From CANJIV01 sp046330225 (GTDB taxonomy: Bacteria > Actinomycetota > Thermoleophilia > Solirubrobacterales > Solirubrobacteraceae), in assembly GCA_046330225.1 (NCBI GenBank), contig JAXLTD010000002.1, positions 434,001-498,000 of the forward strand: a stretch of 64,000 nt of DNA, in the 5' to 3' direction. The notes beneath the pieces are model-generated. The model searched no databases, was not told where the DNA came from, and saw only the letters and a list, made by a program, of their open reading frames with translations. Of the stretch, positions 60,182 through 64,000 are shown piece after piece. Every line of letters begins with the position of its first letter. The first letter of the stretch is position 1. A program made the position numbers and the translations under genes.

Positions 60182-61396
60182 TCACGGCGCGGCGGGCGGG
60201 TCCTCCTCCGGCGGGCCGCCGGCCTCGGCCGCGCCGGCGCCGGCGTCGCGCCGCGACCCGAGGTGGCCGGCCTCCACCATCGTCCCGAGGACGTCCATGA
60301 TCGCCCGCGCCCCGAGCTGGGCGGTCATGTCCGAGACGTCATAGGGGGGCGCGATCTCGACGACCTCCATGCCGCAGATGCCCTCGCGCGCGACCATGCG
60401 CAGCGCCTTGAGGGCCTCGCGCGGCAGCAGCCCGCCGGGCTCCGGCGACCCGGTTCCCGGCACGAAGCCGGCGTCGATCGAGTCGATGTCGAAGGAGAGG
60501 AAGACGGCCTCGGCGTCCTTCCAGGCGCATTCCAGGGCGATCTCGACCGCCTTCTCGACCCCGAGCTCCTCGACGTCGGAGATCGTGATCACCGTCGTGT
60601 CGCGCTCGCGAGCGACCTTCATGCCGGGCCGGGACCCGTACCAGCCGCCGATGCCCATCTGCACGAGGTTGGACGGCGGCGCGTTCGGGATGTCCGTCGC
60701 ATGGAACCACGGCGTCGTGTGCATCCGCTCGTCCATGTCGCGCTCTTGGATGTCGATGTGGCGGTCGAGATGGATGATCCCGATCTTGCCGTCGATGTGG
60801 GGGGCGAGCGCCCGCACGTCGGGGTACCCGATCGAGTGGTCGCCGCCGATCACCACCGGGAAGACACCGCGCTCGTGCACGAACGAGACCGCGCGGTCGA
60901 TCTGGTCGAAGGACTTCTCGATGTTCGACGGGATCACGAAGATGTCGCCGGCGTCGCAGAGGTTGAGCTCCTCGACGAGATCGACGCCCATGTCGGCGTT
61001 CAGCCCGTCGTAGAGGGCCGAGATGCGCCGCACGGCCTGCGGTCCGAAGCGGCAGCCTGCCCGGTAGGTCGTGCCCATGTCGAACGGCGCGCCGATGATC
61101 GCGACGTCGTACTTCCCGACGTCGCGGATGTTTTCGCAGTACGGCGCCTTGAGGAAGGTGTTGATGCCGGCGAACGCCGGCTGCGCGCCGCGCGAGAAGG
61201 TCGAGATCGTGCGGTCGTTGACCGACGGCGCGGCCTCGAGGCCCAGGTCCAGGCCCCGCTCGGCCGCCTCGCGCTGCTTGCGGTCAGGGATGTCCTTCAG
61301 GCGCTTGTGGACCTCCATGCCCCGGAGCTTGCGGCGGTCGAACGGCGTGCCGTGGCCGTGGCCGTGGCCGTGACCGGGCGGGTGGAACATGCCCAT
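60182..61396 (-). CDS. Ureohydrolase-family enzyme, guanidine-hydrolase-like
   Basis: A 404-residue member of the arginase/agmatinase family. GGDHSIGYPD, LDRHIDIQERD and SFDIDSIDAGFVPGTG supply the binuclear metal ligands. It differs from agmatinase: the usual HGTPFRRA block is MHTTPWFHATD, a GIGGWYGSRPG loop is present, and a long N-terminal extension starts with a His/Gly run (HGHGHGHG) that could bind nickel. These features recall Ni2+-dependent guanidine hydrolases; this is from memory, so agmatinase or another guanidino-acid hydrolase remain possible. The ribosome binding site is GAGAGGAG. A GntR/UTRA regulator gene lies divergently upstream. Confidence 0.72.
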   Translation of the reverse strand: MGMFHPPGHGHGHGHGTPFDRRKLRGMEVHKRLKDIPDRKQREAAERGLDLGLEAAPSVNDRTISTFSRGAQPAFAGINTFLKAPYCENIRDVGKYDVAIIGAPFDMGTTYRAGCRFGPQAVRRISALYDGLNADMGVDLVEELNLCDAGDIFVIPSNIEKSFDQIDRAVSFVHERGVFPVVIGGDHSIGYPDVRALAPHIDGKIGIIHLDRHIDIQERDMDERMHTTPWFHATDIPNAPPSNLVQMGIGGWYGSRPGMKVARERDTTVITISDVEELGVEKAVEIALECAWKDAEAVFLSFDIDSIDAGFVPGTGSPEPGGLLPREALKALRMVAREGICGMEVVEIAPPYDVSDMTAQLGARAIMDVLGTMVEAGHLGSRRDAGAGAAEAGGPPEEDPPAAP

Positions 61397-61547
61397 GCGC
61401 GGGCTCCTCTCAGTGGTCAGCGAACTGCCTGTAGGGACAACCTGATTTGCGGGGTCTACCGCGGGCGCCCCGGGGGTGTCAAGGGCGCGGCGGCGACGAC
61501 CGGAACCCCACAGGCCAGCGGCGGGCGCGGCCCGGGCGGGCCTGTCC

Positions 61548-61553
61548 TATCCT
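61548..61553 (+). promoter_or_regulatory. Leaderless -10 box of the GntR/UTRA regulator gene
   Basis: TATCCT lies 7 bases before the ATG at 61561 without a ribosome binding site. The divergent ureohydrolase gene lies 164 bases away; no clear operator is seen in between. Confidence 0.45.
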
Positions 61554-61560
61554 TCGCCCA

Positions 61561-62418
61561 ATGACCGGACAGGAGAATCCCGGCCAGCCGGCCATGCAGG
61601 CCGGGCGCCTCGACCGCACGAGCTTCGTGCCCCTGTACTACCAGCTGCAGGAGGTGCTCAAGGAGCAGATCGAGTCGGGGGTGTGGCGCCCCGGCGATGC
61701 GCTGCCGTCCGAGCCCGCGCTCGCCCGCGCCTTCGGCGTGAGCCGCGTGGTCATTCGCCAGGCGCTGGCGATCCTGCAGGACGACCGCCAGATCGTGCGG
61801 ATCAAGGGGCGCGGCACGTTCGTGGCCGAGCCGAAGCTCGAGGCGCGGGCCGGCGGCCTCTCGCGGCTGCTGGCCAGCCCGCGTCCGCCCGGCGTCGTGA
61901 TCGACACGCTGGACGTGGGCTGCCCCCAGGTGGACGCCTCGATCCGCGCGCAGCTCGGCGCCAGCGAGGCCGACGAGATCCTCCGGATCACGACGCTCCA
62001 GTCGGTGCGCGACACGCCGCTGAGCATCAGCTACTCCTTCTTCCGCCGCCGCGACGCGGCCTGGCTGGAGGACATCGCGGTCGCCGGGCTGCCCCTGCCG
62101 CGCGACGTCGTGCTCGCGGACCACGGGATCGCCCTCGGGCGCTCCCGGGTCGCGATCGAGACCAGCCAGTGCGGGCGGTTCGAGGCCGACCGCTTCGGCA
62201 TCCCGCCCCGCGCCCCGGTGTTCCTCGTGCTCTGCACGGAGTTCTCGAGCGGCGACGGGGCGCCACGCCCGTTCGAAGCGGCCCGGGTCGAATACCGCGG
62301 CGACCTCGTCCAGATCCGGCTTGAGGTCTCGGAGCGTTCGGCCGGCGAGCTCGACGCGATGTGGGAGCTTTCGGGGCAGGAGGGGGGACGCGAGCGTTCC
62401 GACGCGCGCCGCGCTTGA
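61561..62418 (+). CDS. GntR-family regulator with UTRA sensor domain
   Basis: A 285-residue regulator of the HutC subfamily. VPLYYQLQEVLKEQIESGVW and DALPSEPALARAFGVSRVVIRQAL form the winged helix; IVRIKGRGTFVAEPK is the wing. The C-terminal UTRA domain (about residues 100-270; ILRITTLQSVRDTPLSISYSF) binds small ligands. It is divergent from the ureohydrolase gene, which it probably regulates in response to that enzyme's substrate (inference). The gene ends 14 bases before the convergent livM-like gene. Confidence 0.88.
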   Translation: MTGQENPGQPAMQAGRLDRTSFVPLYYQLQEVLKEQIESGVWRPGDALPSEPALARAFGVSRVVIRQALAILQDDRQIVRIKGRGTFVAEPKLEARAGGLSRLLASPRPPGVVIDTLDVGCPQVDASIRAQLGASEADEILRITTLQSVRDTPLSISYSFFRRRDAAWLEDIAVAGLPLPRDVVLADHGIALGRSRVAIETSQCGRFEADRFGIPPRAPVFLVLCTEFSSGDGAPRPFEAARVEYRGDLVQIRLEVSERSAGELDAMWELSGQEGGRERSDARRA

Positions 62419-62432
62419 GGCGGGCGGGGGGG

Positions 62433-63584
62433 TCAGGCGTCGGCCGGGGCGGCAGGCGGGCCGGCAGCTTCGGCGCCTGTGCCGGGCGGGGCGGCCGTCC
62501 CCTCACTCGCGCCGGCCGCGGGCCCGCCGTCCGGGAGGGCAGCCCGCCCGCCACGGCGAGTCCGCCGGAGCGGCCAGGTGAACTCTCTGCCGCCCGTGAT
62601 GCCGCGGGGCCGGAACAGCAGGATGAGGAGCATCGCCAAGGCAAGGCCGACCTCCTGAAGCCCCGGTCGGCCCGGCACCTTGATCACACCGAGGTCGACG
62701 CCCTTCTCCACCTGACGCAGCCCGTACGTGAGCACTGAAACGGCGACGGGCCCGACGACTGCTCCGGCCACACTCTTCGTCCCGCCGACGACGAGCATCG
62801 CGATCACGATGAACGTGATGTTCAGATAGAACGCGTCCGGGTTGAAGACCCCGAGGAACTGGGCGTACAGGAAGCCGCCGAGCCCGATGAAGAACGCGCT
62901 CAGCACGAAGGCGATGCCGCGGTCGCGGGCGAGGTTGACCCCGATGCTCCGGGCGGCGACCTCGTCCTCACGGGATGCCCGGACCCGCAGGCCGGTCTTC
63001 GTCTCCTTGAACGCGTAGGCCGCCGCGATCGTCACCAGCGCCCCCACCAGCGCAACCGTCATCGTCGTGTTCGTCGGCACGCCGATCATGCTTTGGCGGC
63101 CGCGCGTAACGGCGGTCCAGTTGCTCGTGACGTCGTGGACGATCACGAGGACCGCGAACATCGCGAGGGAGATCGCGAGGCCTGGCAGCCGCATGAGCGG
63201 GATCGCGACGAGGAGCGCGAACACTGCCGCCGCGGTCGAGGCGAGCAGCGCCGCCGGCAGGCTCCCGAGCTCGGCGCTCCCCAGCCACGACGGAAGGTCA
63301 GGGAGCAGGAATCCCTTCTGGAGTGCCGGGATCGTCAACAGCGCGCCGGCGTAGGCCCCGATGGCCATGAAGCTCATGTGCCCGAACGAGAGGATGCCGG
63401 TGTTCCCCGCGAAGAAGAAGAACCCGACGACCAGCACGACGTTGATGAGCATCGTCGTCGCTTCGCGCTGCAGCACCGGCGAAGCCCACGAGGCGGCGAG
63501 CACGATGAGGGCAAGCGGAACCGCGAGCGCGGCGAACGGGAAGATTGCGCGCCAGACGGCTCCGAGGCGCTGACTGCCGTTCAT
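62433..63584 (-). CDS. livM: Branched-chain-type ABC transporter permease
   Basis: A 383-residue membrane protein with about 10 helices. NTGILSFGHMSFMAIGAYAGALL is the LivM signature region (FFAGNTGILSFGHMSF), SREDEVAARSIGVNLARDRGIAFVLSAFFIGLGG carries the EAA-like cytoplasmic loop (DEVAARSIGVN). A Pro/Ala-rich C-terminal extension follows about residue 325. It works with the LivH-like permease encoded overlapping upstream, LivG/F ATPases and a binding protein outside the window. Substrates of this type include branched-chain amino acids, urea or amides. ATG at 63584 or GTG at 63587 may be the start. Confidence 0.9.
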   Translation of the reverse strand: MNGSQRLGAVWRAIFPFAALAVPLALIVLAASWASPVLQREATTMLINVVLVVGFFFFAGNTGILSFGHMSFMAIGAYAGALLTIPALQKGFLLPDLPSWLGSAELGSLPAALLASTAAAVFALLVAIPLMRLPGLAISLAMFAVLVIVHDVTSNWTAVTRGRQSMIGVPTNTTMTVALVGALVTIAAAYAFKETKTGLRVRASREDEVAARSIGVNLARDRGIAFVLSAFFIGLGGFLYAQFLGVFNPDAFYLNITFIVIAMLVVGGTKSVAGAVVGPVAVSVLTYGLRQVEKGVDLGVIKVPGRPGLQEVGLALAMLLILLFRPRGITGGREFTWPLRRTRRGGRAALPDGGPAAGASEGTAAPPGTGAEAAGPPAAPADA

Positions 63585-64000
63585 CACACCCGCGCCTGAG
63601 CGGACTTGACGGTGAGCAGGCCGTGTGGCCGCACCAGCAGGATCAGGAAGACGATCCCGTAGACGAAGGCATCGCGGTAGGGCCGCAAGCTGGCGGGCAG
63701 CAGCGCCTCGAGGGCCACCGTGAGCACGCCGAGCGTGAAGGCGGCAAGGACCGAGCCCGGCAAGCTCCCGAGGCCTCCGAGGATCGTGGCGATGAACGCG
63801 ATCAGCACGGGAGAGAGGCCGATGAGCGGCGTGACCGTGCCGCCCTGGGCGACGACGAGCAGCGCCGCGGCGGTCGCGAGCACGCCGCTGATCGCGAAGG
63901 CGGCGGCGATGATCCGGTTGGCCCGCACGCCGAGAAGGCGAGCCATGTTGAAGTCCTCGGCGGCCGCCCGCATCTGAACCCCGATCGTGGTGCGCTTCAA
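63584..64000 (-). CDS. livH: Branched-chain-type ABC transporter permease, 5' end outside window
   Basis: The C-terminal 138 residues of a LivH-type permease; the frame runs off the right edge, so the gene starts beyond it. TTIGVQMRAAAEDFNMARLLGVRANRI is the EAA loop (MARLLGVRANR), and IGLSPVLIAFIATILGGLGSLPG the late helix pair with the GGLGS motif. The stop overlaps the livM start (GTGA/TGATG). It pairs with LivM in the inner-membrane importer. Confidence 0.9.
   Translation of the reverse strand: MKRTTIGVQMRAAAEDFNMARLLGVRANRIIAAAFAISGVLATAAALLVVAQGGTVTPLIGLSPVLIAFIATILGGLGSLPGSVLAAFTLGVLTVALEALLPASLRPYRDAFVYGIVFLILLVRPHGLLTVKSAQARV

Noticed and set aside
61397..61560. A guanidine riboswitch before the ureohydrolase gene
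   Set aside because: I looked for the conserved ykkC/mini-ykkC elements on the minus strand and saw none; only a ribosome binding site is recognisable.
57758..61564. A plus-strand open frame of 1268 codons
   Set aside because: It is antisense to meaB, ecm and the ureohydrolase gene, shows no family motifs and is Arg/Gly/Asp/Val-rich in the way antisense frames of GC-rich genes are.

Overview
The window is very GC-rich, densely coded chromosomal DNA from a high-GC actinobacterium. The best fit is class Thermoleophilia (Solirubrobacterales-like). This rests on the lineage-typical secreted proteins (an RTX repeat protein with a basic beta-rich tail, a repeat protein of AVT..KL units, a Tat-exported oxidase), F420-type LLM oxidoreductase, GTP-dependent PEP carboxykinase, AbiEi/DUF559 protein and the widespread leaderless promoters. 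The lineage is inferred from gene content only; no rRNA gene is present. I see no tRNA, rRNA, CRISPR array, insertion sequence or prophage. Sixty genes are supported, the two at the edges cut by the window. No gene-free gap exceeds 300 bases; the largest (about 234 bases, 40360-40593) holds only a GC-rich hairpin/direct repeat.

Layout. 1-3.3 kb: end of an RTX-like surface protein, then a Phd/VapC toxin-antitoxin pair with an operator over its start codon. 3.3-8.7 kb: HAD phosphatase and M42 peptidase, a cation/proton antiporter, an exported glycosidase-like protein, a PLP aminotransferase. 8.7-12.7 kb: MFS transporter and aconitase. 12.9-16.5 kb: cell-wall block (polysaccharide deacetylase, 3D-domain protein, second deacetylase) and an Fpg/Nei glycosylase. 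16.5-20.8 kb: HDAC-like deacetylase and an operon of a divergent SucCD-like CoA ligase with a tiny FixX-like ferredoxin. 20.9-33.4 kb: helicase, exported alpha/alpha-barrel protein, CoA-ester lyase, AbiEi/DUF559 protein, MaoC hydratase, GNAT, PEPCK, ZIP transporter, aldehyde dehydrogenase, a zinc-ribbon-like unknown and a crotonase. 33.5-38.9 kb: thiol-redox and copper genes (two TlpA-like proteins, CcdA, a CopC-CopD fusion) and moaA. 38.9-43.4 kb: exported protein, LLM oxidoreductase, DUF2203 and a GlcD-like flavoprotein.

43.4-52.9 kb is the most unusual region: an R2-like ligand-binding oxidase, a DUF1059 protein, a FadR-type regulator and a 7Fe ferredoxin directly precede a complete molybdenum hydroxylase operon (small, large and medium subunits, MoxR ATPase, VWA protein, MocA-like cytidylyltransferase, CoxG). 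The large subunit carries AIRGAGR where true CO dehydrogenases have a CSFR motif, so the substrate is open. moaA about 7 kb away can contribute to its cofactor.

53-57 kb holds a Tat-exported fold-III PLP protein, a repeat-rich exported protein, a Tat-exported amine oxidase and a 53-residue membrane protein. 57-64 kb holds ethylmalonyl-CoA mutase with its GTPase chaperone MeaB, an unusual ureohydrolase resembling guanidine hydrolases, a GntR/UTRA regulator and part of a branched-chain-type ABC transporter. The mutase, lyase and MaoC hydratase are consistent with parts of the ethylmalonyl-CoA pathway for acetyl-CoA assimilation, with PEPCK and the aconitase as outlets; crotonyl-CoA carboxylase/reductase and methylsuccinyl-CoA dehydrogenase are not in the window.

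Two non-coding themes run through the window. About fifteen genes have a TANNNT box 6-9 bases before the start codon and no ribosome binding site, the signature of leaderless mRNAs. A palindromic element of about 46 bases occurs three times between genes and intrudes on the apparent N-termini of two of them.
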